Assembly: GCF_024218795.1 (NCBI RefSeq)
Contig: NZ_CP100400.1
Span: 2,046,001 to 2,110,000, forward strand
Direction: 5' to 3'
DNA from: Halorussus aquaticus
Lineage (GTDB): Archaea > Halobacteriota > Halobacteria > Halobacteriales > Haladaptataceae
DNA: 64,000 bases
The translations under genes were made by a program, and so were the position numbers. Positions 17,830 to 27,052 of the stretch are shown here, in pieces (the first letter of the stretch is position 1; the number at the start of each line of letters is the position of its first letter). The notes below the pieces were generated by a model. That model had not been told where the DNA came from. It ran no database searches and saw nothing but the letters and a program-made list of their open reading frames with translations.

Positions 17830-19356
17830 ATGAGTGAACGAGACTCGCTACGGGGGCGCCACGAATCGCTGTGGATGGACACGACGCCTCGGACGGATTT
17901 TCCGACGATGGACGGGCACCGCCGAGTGGACACGGTTGTCCTCGGCGGCGGCATCACTGGGGTGACCGCGGCGGTCCACTGCAAGGAGGCCGGTCAGGAC
18001 GTCGTGCTGCTGGAGAAGGGCCGAATCGTCGAAGGAGTCACGGGGAAGACCACCGCGAAGGTCACGTCGCTGCACTCGCTGATTTACCACCAACTGCTGG
18101 AGAAACACGGTCGCGAGCGAACGCTGGGGTACGCCGAGGCCAACTCGGCCGCCGTTGAGGAAATCGCCGACCGCGTCGAGAGCCACGACATCGACTGCGA
18201 CTTCGGTCGGCTTCCGGCCTACACCTACGTCACCGACGAGAACGAGCGCAGTCGGGTCGAGCGCGAGGTGTCGGTCGCCCAGTCGCTGGGTCTCCCCGCC
18301 ACGTTCGTCGAGGACCCGCCGTTTCCCGGGCGAACTGCGGGCGCGGTCAGGTTCGACGAGCAGGTCCACTTCCATCCCCGGAAGTACCTGCTCGACCTCG
18401 CCGAGGAGATTCCCGGTGAGGGAAGTCACGTCTTCGAGAACACGGAGGCGACCGGTATCGAGGACGGGTCGCCCTGCGAAGTCGAGACCCCCCACGGCAC
18501 CGTGACGGCCGACACCGTCCTCGTCGCGACCCACTTCCCCATCGAGGACCCGGCGGCCTACTTCGCCCGACAGTTCCCGCATCGGTCGTACATCCTCGGC
18601 GTCCGCCTCGCGGAGGAACCGCCCGAGGGGATGTTCTACAGGGAGGCCCAGTCGTACTTCTCGGTGCGCCCGTACCCCGGCGCGGAGGGGACCCTGACCC
18701 TCGTGGGCGGCCAGAGCCACAAGACCGGACAGGGCGGTTCGACGACCGAGCGCTACCGGAACCTCGAACGACAGGCCCGCGAACACTTCGACGTGGAGTC
18801 GGTGGAGTACCGGTGGTCCACGCAGGACTTCAGCACGGCCGACGAGATTCCCTACGTCGGGCAACTCGGGCCGGGGTACGAGAACGTCTACGGCGCGACG
18901 GGGTACGGCGGATGGGGCATGACCAACGGGACCGCCGCGGGGATGCTGCTGGCGCAGTTCGCCCGCGGCGACCCGAACCGACTCTGGGCGCACACGTTCG
19001 ACCCCGAGCGCATCGACCCCGGCGCGGCGGGCAAGAAACTCCTCACCGAGAACGCCAACGTCGGCAAGGAGTTCACCCGAGACTGGGCCGAGGCGCTGCT
19101 CGGGACGGCGGACGAGACGGTTCCGCCGGGCGAGGGCGAGGTGGTACGGCGCGACGGCAAACCGCTCGCAGTGGCCCGCGACGAGGAGGGCGACCTCCAC
19201 GTCAGGTCGGCGGTCTGCACCCACATGGGGTGTCTCGTCCACTGGAACGACGGCGAGCGGTCGTGGGACTGCCCGTGTCACGGGTCGCGGTTCTCGATGG
19301 ACGGCGAGGTACTCGACGGCCCCGCCGTGGAGGACCTGCCGAGTCGCTGGGAGTAA
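17830..19356 (+). CDS. FAD-dependent oxidoreductase fused to a C-terminal Rieske domain
   Basis: 508 residues. The N-terminal Rossmann motif VVLGGGITGVTAAVHCKEAG (about 35-56) starts a D-amino-acid-oxidase-type FAD domain. The last 85 residues are a Rieske [2Fe-2S] domain with Cys463-x-His465 and Cys481-x-x-His484 as cluster ligands. Cys468 and Cys483 are placed to form the disulfide of high-potential Rieske proteins. Similar fusions are widespread but their substrates are poorly defined. The ATG at 17830 is chosen because everything upstream in frame is arginine-rich and unlike the mature start. Single-gene unit. Confidence 0.88.
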   Translation: MSERDSLRGRHESLWMDTTPRTDFPTMDGHRRVDTVVLGGGITGVTAAVHCKEAGQDVVLLEKGRIVEGVTGKTTAKVTSLHSLIYHQLLEKHGRERTLGYAEANSAAVEEIADRVESHDIDCDFGRLPAYTYVTDENERSRVEREVSVAQSLGLPATFVEDPPFPGRTAGAVRFDEQVHFHPRKYLLDLAEEIPGEGSHVFENTEATGIEDGSPCEVETPHGTVTADTVLVATHFPIEDPAAYFARQFPHRSYILGVRLAEEPPEGMFYREAQSYFSVRPYPGAEGTLTLVGGQSHKTGQGGSTTERYRNLERQAREHFDVESVEYRWSTQDFSTADEIPYVGQLGPGYENVYGATGYGGWGMTNGTAAGMLLAQFARGDPNRLWAHTFDPERIDPGAAGKKLLTENANVGKEFTRDWAEALLGTADETVPPGEGEVVRRDGKPLAVARDEEGDLHVRSAVCTHMGCLVHWNDGERSWDCPCHGSRFSMDGEVLDGPAVEDLPSRWE

Positions 19357-19419
19357 GTCCCGGTCTCGGTGCGCGCCGAGCAGTAGCTTTCAAACCCCCG
19401 CGATGCCTACCGTCACCCA

Positions 19420-20403
19420 ATGGGAAACTCCGATTTGCGCCAACTCGCAGTGCTGGAGGAGGTCCCCTTCGAGGAACTGGAGGGGAGCGTCGTCGCCGTG
19501 GACGCACACAACTGGCTCTACAAGTACCTCACGACGACCGTCAAGTGGACCAGCGACGAGGTGTACACCACCGACGACGGGACCGAAGTCGCTAACCTCG
19601 TCGGCGTCGTGCAGGGCCTGCCGAAGTTCTTCGAGAACGACCTGACGCCCGTCTTCGTCTTCGACGGCGCGGTGACCGACCACAAGACCGCCGAAATCGA
19701 ACAGCGCCGCGAGGAGCGCGAGAAGCGCGAAGAGAAACTGGAGGAGGCCCGCGAAGCGGGTGACGCTGTCGAGGTCGCCCGACTCGACGCTCACACCCAG
19801 CGCCTGACCGACACGATTCAGCGCACGACGCGCGAACTGTTCGACCGCCTCGACGTGCCCTACATCGAGGCACCGGGCGAAGGCGAGTCGCAGGCCGCGC
19901 ACATGAACCGCACCGGCGCGGTCGATTACTGTGGGACCGAGGACTACGACTCGCTCCTGCTCGGGGCACCGCTCACGCTCCGGCAACTCACCAGCAAGGG
20001 CGACCCCGAACTCATGGACTTCGAGGCCACGCTGGCGGAACACGACGTGACGTGGGAGCAGTTGGTCGATATCGCCATCCTCTGCGGCACGGACTTCAAC
20101 GAGGGCGTCTCGGGCATCGGTCCGAAGACCGCACTCAAGGGCGTCAAGGAACACGGCGACATCTGGGGCGTGCTGGAGGCCCGCGGCGTGAGCATCGACA
20201 AGGACGTGGACGTGATTCGGGAGTTGTTCCTGAACCCGACGGTCAGCGACGACTACGAGTTCGACGCCGAGATGGACCCGGACCTCGACGCCGCGCGGGA
20301 GTACGTGGTCGAGGAGTGGGGCGTCCACGCCGACGAGGTCGAACGCGGCTTCGAGCGCATCGAGGAGTCGGTCGTCCAGACCGGTCTCGACAGTTGGACG
20401 TAG
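19420..20403 (+). CDS. fen: flap endonuclease Fen1
   Basis: 327 residues, family length. The N-terminal block begins [10 protein letters not shown], with [14 protein letters not shown] and FVFDGAV providing metal-binding acids. The internal block has [15 protein letters not shown] and [13 protein letters not shown], and the helix-hairpin-helix is [14 protein letters not shown]. The extreme C-terminus QTGLDSWT resembles a PCNA-interacting PIP box (Q-x-x-L-x-x-W/F). Fen1 cuts 5' flaps during Okazaki fragment maturation and repair. Single gene. Confidence 0.95.
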   Translation: MGNSDLRQLAVLEEVPFEELEGSVVAVDAHNWLYKYLTTTVKWTSDEVYTTDDGTEVANLVGVVQGLPKFFENDLTPVFVFDGAVTDHKTAEIEQRREEREKREEKLEEAREAGDAVEVARLDAHTQRLTDTIQRTTRELFDRLDVPYIEAPGEGESQAAHMNRTGAVDYCGTEDYDSLLLGAPLTLRQLTSKGDPELMDFEATLAEHDVTWEQLVDIAILCGTDFNEGVSGIGPKTALKGVKEHGDIWGVLEARGVSIDKDVDVIRELFLNPTVSDDYEFDAEMDPDLDAAREYVVEEWGVHADEVERGFERIEESVVQTGLDSWT

Positions 20404-20436
20404 AACGGCCGAACTCGACTCTGTCTCGCTTCGTCG

Positions 20437-21078
20437 CTACGCGCCGATCCGCCGGTACTCGGCGTACGAGTAGGCCGTGACGTACAGCGCGACCGCTACG
20501 ACGGGTGCGACGAGAAGTACCGTGGCGTACGTCGGGACGGGCGCGGCCAGCGCGGCCGCGACGCCCGCGAGTTTGAACAGCGGCGCGGCGCGTTCGTGGG
20601 TCTGCTCCCAGACCTCGTCGCTGGAGACGGTCCACGGCGTCCGGACGCCGACGAACCAGTTGCGCTCGGCGTGTTCCGAGAGGACGCCGACGTAGTAGTA
20701 CAGCGCGCCGACGGCGGGCGCGAGCGCCCGAATCATCCCGAACTCGTAGCCCGCGTTGGCGGCGACGACCAGCAGGTGGAGGTACGCGAGGAACCCCAGC
20801 AACAGCGCGACGAAGGCGTCGTACTGCTCGCGGAACTCGGCGACGTTCTCGCCCAGCGGGTCGATTCGCGGCAACACGGTGAACGCGGCGAGCGTGGCGG
20901 CGAGGAGTGCCGGAAACGCCGCGAGCGCGACGAGTTTCGGCGTCCGGCCGTCCACCTCGCCCGCGGCGTTCCAGTGGGTCGCCATCTCCGCGGGCATCTC
21001 GGGGTACGCGACGAGGCTGAGGAGCGCCGAAACTCCCACGAGAGCGATGCCGACGACCTGACTCCGTCGGAGGCTCAT
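20437..21078 (-). CDS. SdpI-like/DUF1648 membrane protein
   Basis: 213 residues with six or so membrane helices. The start VVGIALVGVSALLSLVAYPE, followed by MPAEMATHWNAAGEVDGRTPK, is the DUF1648 signature, and the central NWFVGVRTPWTVSSDEVWEQTH is the SdpI signature. In Bacillus SdpI gives immunity to the SdpC toxin and acts in signalling. Archaeal copies have no known partner, and none is seen here. Convergent with fen1 (33 bases). Confidence 0.85.
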   Translation of the reverse strand: MSLRRSQVVGIALVGVSALLSLVAYPEMPAEMATHWNAAGEVDGRTPKLVALAAFPALLAATLAAFTVLPRIDPLGENVAEFREQYDAFVALLLGFLAYLHLLVVAANAGYEFGMIRALAPAVGALYYYVGVLSEHAERNWFVGVRTPWTVSSDEVWEQTHERAAPLFKLAGVAAALAAPVPTYATVLLVAPVVAVALYVTAYSYAEYRRIGA

Positions 21079-21186
21079 GTCTGAGAGTTGTTCGCTATCA
21101 GATATAAACGTGCGGTCGCAGCGAGCGCCCGGGTCGGTCTTACTGCTACCTCAATCCTTTTGCACGCAGGCGACCTCACGTGAGGT

Positions 21187-21597
21187 ATGCCCGTACAGAG
21201 CGACGCCGAACTGCGCGAAATCTTGGGGATGGAGCGCGTCGCGGTCGTCGGATGCTCGTCCACGCCCGGCAAGGACGCTCACGAGATTCCGAAGTACCTA
21301 CTCGACAACGGCTACGACGTGATTCCGGTCAACCCCACCGCCGACGAGATTCTCGGCCGGGAGGCCTACGACTCGCTGTCCGAGGTCGAGGAGGAGGTGG
21401 ACATCGTGGACGTGTTCCGACCGAGCGACGAGGTGGCGGGCATCGTCGAGGAGGCGCTCGACCGCGACGACGTGGCCGTGGTCTGGACCCAACTCGGTAT
21501 CGCCGACGAGGAGGCCGCCGAGCGCGCAGAGGACGCCGGACGGCGGGTCGTCCAAGACAAGTGCATCAAGGTCGAACACCAGCGACTGGTCGCGTGA
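21187..21597 (+). CDS. CoA-binding domain protein (YccU-like)
   Basis: 136 residues, one Rossmann-like CoA-binding domain. The sequence runs VAVVGCSSTPGKDAHEIPKYLLDNGYDVIPVNP, then VDIVDVFRPSDEVAGIVEEAL and VVWTQLGIADEEAAERAEDAGRRVVQDKCIKVEH, matching stand-alone proteins of this family. They bind CoA-type ligands; the physiological role is unknown. The conserved Cys near the C-terminus (DKCIK) is retained. Confidence 0.88.
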   Translation: MPVQSDAELREILGMERVAVVGCSSTPGKDAHEIPKYLLDNGYDVIPVNPTADEILGREAYDSLSEVEEEVDIVDVFRPSDEVAGIVEEALDRDDVAVVWTQLGIADEEAAERAEDAGRRVVQDKCIKVEHQRLVA

Positions 21598-21655
21598 GGC
21601 CGCGGGACGGCGACCGACGAACCGCTTTTTGCCACCGAGAGCGTAGACGCCGGTA

Positions 21656-22351
21656 ATGAACCACGCCGACGTTCCCGACGCCGACGTTTCCTCCGATATC
21701 TCGACGGTCTTCCTCGACTTAGACGAGACAATCTGCGAGCATCCGCGTTCGACCGGCGAGCGACTCGCCGACGCCTTCGACCGGGCCGGGGTCGAACCGT
21801 TCTTCGACACCGCGGACTTCCGGCGGTGGCTGGCGACGGTGACGGCCGACTCTGCGGTCGAACTCCGCGAGCGGTGTTTCACCAGCATCGCCGACGAGCA
21901 GGGCCGTGCTACCGCCGACGCGCTCGCGGTGGCCCGCGCCTACGAGGACCCGAACCCGACCGGGGTCGAGTTCCTGCCCGGCGCAGCGTCGGCGCTCGAC
22001 GCGCTCGCGGCCGACCACGAACTCGCGCTGGTGACGAACGGCGACCGCGAGACCCAGACCGCGAAACTCGCCGCGCTGGACATCGCCGACTACTTCGACG
22101 CGACGACGTTCACCGAACCCGGCGGCCCGGTCAAGCCCGACCCGGACCACTTCCACCGCACCCTCGCGGCGATGGACGCCTCGGCGGACGAGACGGTCCA
22201 CGTGGGCAACTCGCTCCGGGCGGACGTGGCGGGCGCGCACGCCGCGGGCGTCCGGTCGGTGTGGCTCGAACAACCCGACGCGACGGCCGACCACACGCCC
22301 CACCACACCATCGAATCGATGCACGACCTGCACGAACCGCCGTGGGTGTGA
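21656..22351 (+). CDS. HAD superfamily hydrolase
   Basis: 231 residues. Motif I FLDLDETIC holds the nucleophile Asp21 and acid/base Asp23, motif II is LVTNGD, the Lys sits in GGPVKPDPDHF and motif IV in VHVGNSLRADVAGA. A helical cap occupies about residues 35-120. The closest general type is a phosphoglycolate phosphatase-like or L-2-haloacid-like HAD phosphatase; substrate unknown. It starts 58 bases after the CoA-binding gene, so the two may share a transcript. Confidence 0.85.
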   Translation: MNHADVPDADVSSDISTVFLDLDETICEHPRSTGERLADAFDRAGVEPFFDTADFRRWLATVTADSAVELRERCFTSIADEQGRATADALAVARAYEDPNPTGVEFLPGAASALDALAADHELALVTNGDRETQTAKLAALDIADYFDATTFTEPGGPVKPDPDHFHRTLAAMDASADETVHVGNSLRADVAGAHAAGVRSVWLEQPDATADHTPHHTIESMHDLHEPPWV

Positions 22352-22421
22352 CCTGCGGCGGCGGACAGGTATCGCAGGAGGTTCGAGGTCGCGTTGCGGG
22401 GCCGTGCGGTAACGCCGTGGC

Positions 22422-22577
22422 TCAAGCACGAACTTGCGGTGCTGTCTGCGGTCTCGTCACTGCCGGTCGGGTCGCCGCGTCTGCTGAATCCTCGGTGTCC
22501 TCCGAATCGTCGTCGGCGTCGGGGAGAGTCACAGTTATCGAGAAGATGCGAAGGAAGCCACCTGTGACCGATGCCAC
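22422..22577 (-). CDS. possible small protein downstream of cysteine synthase
   Basis: A 51-codon reading with GTG start 49 bases after the cysteine synthase stop on the same strand. It begins MASVTGGFLRIFSITVTLPD, a plausible hydrophobic/amphipathic N-terminus, and continues with an acidic DADDDSEDTEDSADA run. The composition is protein-like and typical of haloarchaea, and the frame remains open upstream. I recognise no family, so it is offered as a weak candidate. Otherwise the 22352-22626 stretch holds nothing I can name. Confidence 0.3.
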   Translation of the reverse strand: MASVTGGFLRIFSITVTLPDADDDSEDTEDSADAATRPAVTRPQTAPQVRA

Positions 22578-22626
22578 TCGTCCTACCGCGCTACTGAAAC
22601 CGCGAACCGAACGTCTCCAGCGCCGA

Positions 22627-23607
22627 CTACCCTTCCCACTCCTCGAAGGAGCGATAGATGCCCTTCGAGAGGTAGCGCTCGCTGGAGTCCGGGAAGACGG
22701 TCGCCACCGAGTCGTGGGGCGCGTCGATTTCGCCGTCACGGATGCGCTCGGCGACGTGGCGGGCCGCCGCGCTGGCCGCGCCCGCGCTGGACGCGACGAG
22801 TTGGCCCTCCTCGCGCGCGAGACGTTTCAGTTCCTCGTGGGCGCGCCGGTCCGGGACCTGTAGCACCTCGTCCACGAGGTCCGGGTCGAACAGTTCGTTC
22901 GTGGCGGGGTCGTGAGTGCCGATGCCTTCGATTTTGTACTCGGCCTCCTCCACGTCCTCGCCCTTCGTCCGGGAGTAGAGCGACCCCTCGGGTTCGACCG
23001 CCACGACGTGGGTGTCGGGGTCCTGCTCCAGCGCGTACTCGGCGATGCCCATCAGCGTCCCCGCCGTGCCCGTCCCGGCGACGACAGCGCCGACCTCGCC
23101 GTCGAGCGCCTCGAAGATCTCCGGTCCCGTCGTCTCGTAGTGGGCCTCGACGTTGAGGGGGTTCGAGAACTGCTGGGGGACCACGGCGCCGTCCATCTCC
23201 TCGGCGAGTTCGTGCGCGCGGTCGATGGCCCCGCCCATGCCGTCCTCGGTCGGGGTGTTGATGACCTCCGCGCCGAGCGCGTCCATCAACTGCTGTTTCT
23301 CGACGCTGAAGCGCTCCGGGACGACGAAGACGGCGTCCACGCCGAGTTGGCCCGCGGCGATGGCGAACCCGATGCCGGTGTTCCCGGCGGTGGGTTCGAT
23401 TACGGTGCCGCCGGGTTCCAACTCGCCGCGCTCTAACATCTGTTCGACCATGTACTCGCCGATGCGGTCCTTGATACTCGCGCCGGGGTTGAACGACTCC
23501 AGTTTGGCGTACACCGGCACCTCGTCGGGTGCCGCCTGCACGCGGACGAGCGGCGTCTCGCCCACCGTGTCCAACACGGAATCGAGGGGCGTCCGGTGGT
23601 CTGTCAT
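22627..23607 (-). CDS. PLP-dependent cysteine synthase family protein
   Basis: 326 residues, beta-family PLP fold. The PLP lysine is Lys46 in PGASIKDRIG. The substrate loop is PTAGNTGIGFA, the phosphate-binding loop GTGTAGTLMGIA, and the C-terminal Ser region VATVFPDSSERYLSKG. Members make cysteine from O-acetylserine (or O-phosphoserine) and sulfide, or act as cystathionine beta-synthase-like enzymes. Which one applies cannot be read here. The PTAGNTG loop (Pro in place of the usual SSGNTG) is common in archaeal copies. Monocistronic or followed by a tiny reading frame. Confidence 0.9.
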   Translation of the reverse strand: MTDHRTPLDSVLDTVGETPLVRVQAAPDEVPVYAKLESFNPGASIKDRIGEYMVEQMLERGELEPGGTVIEPTAGNTGIGFAIAAGQLGVDAVFVVPERFSVEKQQLMDALGAEVINTPTEDGMGGAIDRAHELAEEMDGAVVPQQFSNPLNVEAHYETTGPEIFEALDGEVGAVVAGTGTAGTLMGIAEYALEQDPDTHVVAVEPEGSLYSRTKGEDVEEAEYKIEGIGTHDPATNELFDPDLVDEVLQVPDRRAHEELKRLAREEGQLVASSAGAASAAARHVAERIRDGEIDAPHDSVATVFPDSSERYLSKGIYRSFEEWEG

Positions 23608-23699
23608 CGGGTAGGCAAAAGTTGGGAAGGCGGTTAACCTTTTTTGTGTGGCGCTCCCGGCGGTGGCGAAATCTCCGGGTCGGCGTCAGTTCCGAACCG

Positions 23700-23978
23700 C
23701 TACGCTTCCGCTTCGTCGGCCGCGGTCTCCGCGTCTTCGCCGTCGATGCTCTCGGCCTCGACGTCCGCCGTGTCGATGCCCTGTTCCTCGGCGATGGCTT
23801 CGAGGAGCGCGCGCTGCTGGGCGTTCTCGCGCTCCAGTCGCTCGACGCGTTCGCTGGTCGAGTCCAACTTCTCGCGCATCTCCGCGACCTGCTCGCGGAG
23901 TTCGTTGAGTTTACCGTACAGTTTCTCGGCGGTGTCGGCCAACTTCTGGACCTTCTTGGCCGTGCTTCCGAATCCCAT
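23700..23978 (-). CDS. coiled-coil haloarchaeal protein (DUF5798-like)
   Basis: 92 residues from ATG 23978. It begins MGFGSTAKKVQKLADTAEKL, then a heptad-repeat coiled coil (LYGKLNELREQVAEMREKL and onward, about 18-60), then an acidic Ala/Glu/Asp tail. The start with MGFGSTAKK and the coil length fit the DUF5798 family of haloarchaea, function unknown. An upstream in-frame extension to 24158 overlaps the divergent gene and is rejected. Confidence 0.75.
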   Translation of the reverse strand: MGFGSTAKKVQKLADTAEKLYGKLNELREQVAEMREKLDSTSERVERLERENAQQRALLEAIAEEQGIDTADVEAESIDGEDAETAADEAEA

Positions 23979-24060
23979 GCCCGATACGTTGTGTCGCCCG
24001 ATACGTGACTTTTCCGACTCGACCGCCGGTCTTTTTGACGCCACCGGAGAACTGTCGCGT

Positions 24061-24480
24061 ATGTCGCAGAAACGGTTGCCCGAGACGCCCGCCCCGACGG
24101 TCGGCATCGTCGCCGCGCTGGCGGTGCTCGCCGCGGTCGTCGCACCGTACTTCCTCATCGACGCGCCCGAAGTCGGCGTCTACTACAGCGCGCCGACGTT
24201 CCTCCCTGTTCACCTCGTCGTCGGCCTGTTCGCGATGGTCGCCGTCGTGGTCTTCGCCGCCGGTCGCAACGGTCGGACCGACCCGCCGACCGCGGCGGGC
24301 GCGACGGTGGTCCTCGGCGGGTTCATGACGTTACTCGTCCTCTGGTGGGCCGTCGAGGTCGGCGGACTCGTCGGCAGTCTCACGTCGGTCGCGGCGTTCG
24401 ACTACCACCGCTGGCTCCTCCTCGTGACCGCGTTCGCGGTCGCGGCCACCGCCGGGTGGTTCGCAAACGACGTGCTGTAG
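24061..24480 (+). CDS. four-helix membrane protein, haloarchaeal
   Basis: 139 residues starting MSQKRLPETPAPTVGIV. Four hydrophobic segments (about 13-33, 48-67, 80-101, 117-138) make it a small polytopic membrane protein. It is divergent from the coiled-coil gene with only about 80 bases for both promoters. Family not recognised with certainty; function unknown. Confidence 0.7.
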   Translation: MSQKRLPETPAPTVGIVAALAVLAAVVAPYFLIDAPEVGVYYSAPTFLPVHLVVGLFAMVAVVVFAAGRNGRTDPPTAAGATVVLGGFMTLLVLWWAVEVGGLVGSLTSVAAFDYHRWLLLVTAFAVAATAGWFANDVL

Positions 24481-24569
24481 CGGTAGCGACCGATTACTCC
24501 CTCACAGACCGTGCGTGAACCGCTGTCAGCCGATGCATAACAAAACCGAACGCGCCGGTAGTCGGCATC

Positions 24570-25082
24570 GTGTCCGAGAACGAACCCCCCGGGACCGGCG
24601 CGCCGGGAGACGCGACGGCTTGGCACCGCGCGTCGGACGACGCTCGGGACGAAGCCGACGGGTTGGGTGACCTCGCCGAGTCCGAGCGAGCGCGCGAGCG
24701 GTGGATGCTCCGGGACGACGAGTTCCTGCTGGAGGCGGACCGCGAGTACGTCCTCCGCGACGAGGGCCGGTCGTGGTGGGGGTACGTCTCGCCGCTCCTG
24801 TTCGGCGTGGTCCTCGCGGTGATGGTCGGCGACGTGATAACCACCGGCGTCGGGATGGCGATGGGACTCGACGAGGTCAACCCGGTCGCCGCCGCGGTCA
24901 TTGCGGAGGCGGGTCTCGGCGGACTCGTCCTGTTGAAGGCGATGACGGCGGTAGTTCTGCTCCTCCTGCCCGGTCTGACCGACGACGCTCGCCGGACGTT
25001 CCGCGCCGGGAGCGCTGTCTTCCTCCTCGTCGGCCTGCTCGTGGTCGTCGGCAACGTGTGGGCCATCCTCGCCGTCAGTTGA
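24570..25082 (+). CDS. haloarchaeal membrane protein (DUF5658-like)
   Basis: 170 residues, GTG start. A long acidic soluble N-terminus (about 1-70) is followed by three membrane helices (about 72-95, 105-130, 142-168). The middle part, with VMVGDVITTGVGMAMGLDEVNPVAAA, has the D..T..G..EVNP pattern seen in DUF5658-type proteins. Function unknown. The gene ends about 80 bases before the SRP RNA start and may read toward it. Confidence 0.7.
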   Translation: MSENEPPGTGAPGDATAWHRASDDARDEADGLGDLAESERARERWMLRDDEFLLEADREYVLRDEGRSWWGYVSPLLFGVVLAVMVGDVITTGVGMAMGLDEVNPVAAAVIAEAGLGGLVLLKAMTAVVLLLLPGLTDDARRTFRAGSAVFLLVGLLVVVGNVWAILAVS

Positions 25083-25129
25083 CCCTCGCTCTCGCCGAAC
25101 GAAACTCTCCCGTCGCGCGATTTGCGAAA

Positions 25130-25140
25130 AGCCCTTAAGT
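25130..25140 (+). promoter_or_regulatory. TATA element of the SRP RNA gene
   Basis: gcccttaagt lies about 25 bases before the predicted 5' end of the 7S RNA and matches the haloarchaeal TATA consensus. Stable-RNA genes in haloarchaea usually carry such an element. Confidence 0.6.
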
Positions 25141-25160
25141 CCGTACCCGCTTACTTGTAG

Positions 25161-25471
25161 ATGGACTAGGTCGGGCAGTTAGGCCCTGCTCGTCTCCCGC
25201 ACTATGGCCTTTAGCGGGGACCGAACCCCGGAGGCGTCCGGTCAGACCGCGCCGGGCCCCGGAAGCCAACTTCGAAGCCTCGTCCTGCGGGGATAGCGGT
25301 CTCCGGCGGGCACTCGCAGGAGTGTCGCAGTCGGAGTTAGCCGGTGGTAATCCGCCAGGCGCGGAAGCGAGCAGCGGACCACTGGACAGCTATCGCTCGC
25401 AGGGTTGCGGGGTGGAGGACGCGACCGGGACTCCCCGACGCGGAACGCCGGGCGATTCCGGCTGTCCGCAT
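25161..25471 (+). ncRNA. ffs: signal recognition particle 7S RNA
   Basis: About 310 nt. The 5' Alu domain has GGTCGGGCAGTTAGGCCCTG, the conserved loop-forming stretch of archaeal SRP RNA. Helix 8, the SRP54 (Ffh) binding site, is seen as CCAGGCGCGGAAGCGAGCAG at about 25355-25374 with the GGAAG tetraloop and AGCAG asymmetric loop. The 5' atggac can pair with gtccgcat at the 3' end as helix 1. Ends are therefore approximate. The RNA forms the core of SRP with SRP19 and SRP54. The 144 bases from here to the next gene hold nothing identified. Confidence 0.92.
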
Positions 25472-25615
25472 TCATACTGCATTCTCACGGAACTGCGTAG
25501 ACGTTGGTGTCATCTACACAGCGATACGACTCGCGATGCGTCGCTCGACAGCGCCCGGTCGTCCAGAAAAATCGGGGCACTCGACTCGTCCGGTTCGTCG
25601 GTAGACCGACGAGCG

Positions 25616-26779
25616 TCAGGGAACCGTCGCCTCGCTCGCGTTCGGTGTCTGTTCGTCGAGTACCGACGCGATGTGGTCCCAATCGTCGAAGTCGCCCGGA
25701 CCGTGAGACCCGTCGGAGTAGTCGTAGTGACAGTCACAGCCGCCGAGTCGGTGGTAGTTCATCACGCTCGGATAGCGCTTCGGCTGGACCTCGTAGGAGT
25801 CTATCCCGCGGTGTTCGTCCGGATGGAGACCGAGGTTGTGCCCGAGTTCGTGCATGATTGTCTTGGCGACGCGGACCCGACTCGGTCGGTCCTCGATTAT
25901 CATCCCGGAGTTGCCGGTCGAAGTGAGACCGACTCGGTTGCCCGACTCGTCGGGGACCTCCTTCACGACGAGCGCGTGGAAGTAGCCGTTCCCCGCGGTG
26001 TCGTACGCCGACCGATAGTAGGTGTTCGAGTACTCGGAGAGCGACGTTTTCTGCTCCGCCGCGATGGGCGAGTCGCTCACGCGGACGTGGAGCGAGATTC
26101 CGCTCGACCCGTCGGGGTTGGTGACTGGGGCGTTCGCGAACGCGCGCTCGACACGTTCCAGTTTCCTCTCCGGAACGGTCGTCCCGCGCATGTAATCTAT
26201 TTCGAGGAACACGTCCTTTCGCAGGGGGTCGGCCTGTGCCAGCGCCGACCCGCCTCGAACCTCGACGCCGTCACCGAGACCGTCGTCGTCGGTGTCGGCG
26301 GCCGTCGGGTCGGTTCCGTATTCGCGCACCTCCGGTCCGTCGTCCAGCGCGTCGTCGTCGGTGTCTGCGACCGTCGGGTCGGTCGAGCGCTCCTCGACCT
26401 CGTCGGCGTCGGGGAGTCCGTCGCCGTCCGTGTCGCTCACGGTGGCACTCGTCGGATACTCGTTCACCTCCGCCGCGTCGGGGAGTCCGTCACCGTCCGT
26501 GTCCGCTCGGACGGGGTCGGTCTCGTGGACCGCGGACTCCTCGCGGTCGTTCAGTCCGTCGTCGTCGGTGTCGGCGTCCGTCGGGTCGGACTCGCGTTCG
26601 AGTTCGGTCCCGTCGTCCAGACCGTCACCGTCGGTGTCGGCGACCGTGGGGTCGGTCGGTCCCAAGAACTCGCGGACCTCCGAGACGCCGTCGGCGTCGG
26701 AGTCCGCGAACGCGAGCGCCCCGGTACTCACACCGCTCACCAAGAGTGCGGTGAGCGCGAGCACTGCGACGCGCTTCAT
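25616..26779 (-). CDS. secreted metzincin-like zinc protease with calcium (TSP3-type) repeats
   Basis: 387 residues from ATG 26779. A Sec signal peptide (MKRVAVLALTALLVSGVSTG, cleavage near ALAFA) is followed by about seven Asp-rich calcium repeats of the type DTDGDGLPDA (residues about 25-160). A zinc protease domain follows with HELGHNLGLH (HExxHxxGxxH) and the Met-turn SVMNYH, a metzincin layout. The repeats likely stabilise the protein by binding Ca2+ outside the cell. Substrate unknown. No anchor is seen at the C-terminus, so it is probably released or bound through the repeats. The 26780-27052 gap holds only its promoter. Confidence 0.88.
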   Translation of the reverse strand: MKRVAVLALTALLVSGVSTGALAFADSDADGVSEVREFLGPTDPTVADTDGDGLDDGTELERESDPTDADTDDDGLNDREESAVHETDPVRADTDGDGLPDAAEVNEYPTSATVSDTDGDGLPDADEVEERSTDPTVADTDDDALDDGPEVREYGTDPTAADTDDDGLGDGVEVRGGSALAQADPLRKDVFLEIDYMRGTTVPERKLERVERAFANAPVTNPDGSSGISLHVRVSDSPIAAEQKTSLSEYSNTYYRSAYDTAGNGYFHALVVKEVPDESGNRVGLTSTGNSGMIIEDRPSRVRVAKTIMHELGHNLGLHPDEHRGIDSYEVQPKRYPSVMNYHRLGGCDCHYDYSDGSHGPGDFDDWDHIASVLDEQTPNASEATVP

Positions 26780-27052
26780 CGCGGCGGGCCACCGGGCGCA
26801 GATGGGAAGGGTTCGCTGCCAGCGCGGTCGATACGACCTGCTACTCGTGGAGGCGGATTCTCCAACCGCTCGCGTGCCATGCAGGTGGCAGAGTCTCAAA
26901 TCCGCTCCTTAATTGTTGGCTTTCGCCGCCGTGGTCGGCCGCTTCTAGCTACGTTCCGGGTCCCGGACGCGACGTGGCAGTGGCTCGGAGCCGAGTTCGA
27001 GAGGAGACTCGCGGTCGAGTCCGGGAAAGTGGAACCGCCTTCTGCAGAAGCG

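Noticed and set aside
18813-19595. Arg-rich open frame overlapping the FAD-Rieske and fen1 genes
   Set aside because: Out-of-frame shadow, no family features.
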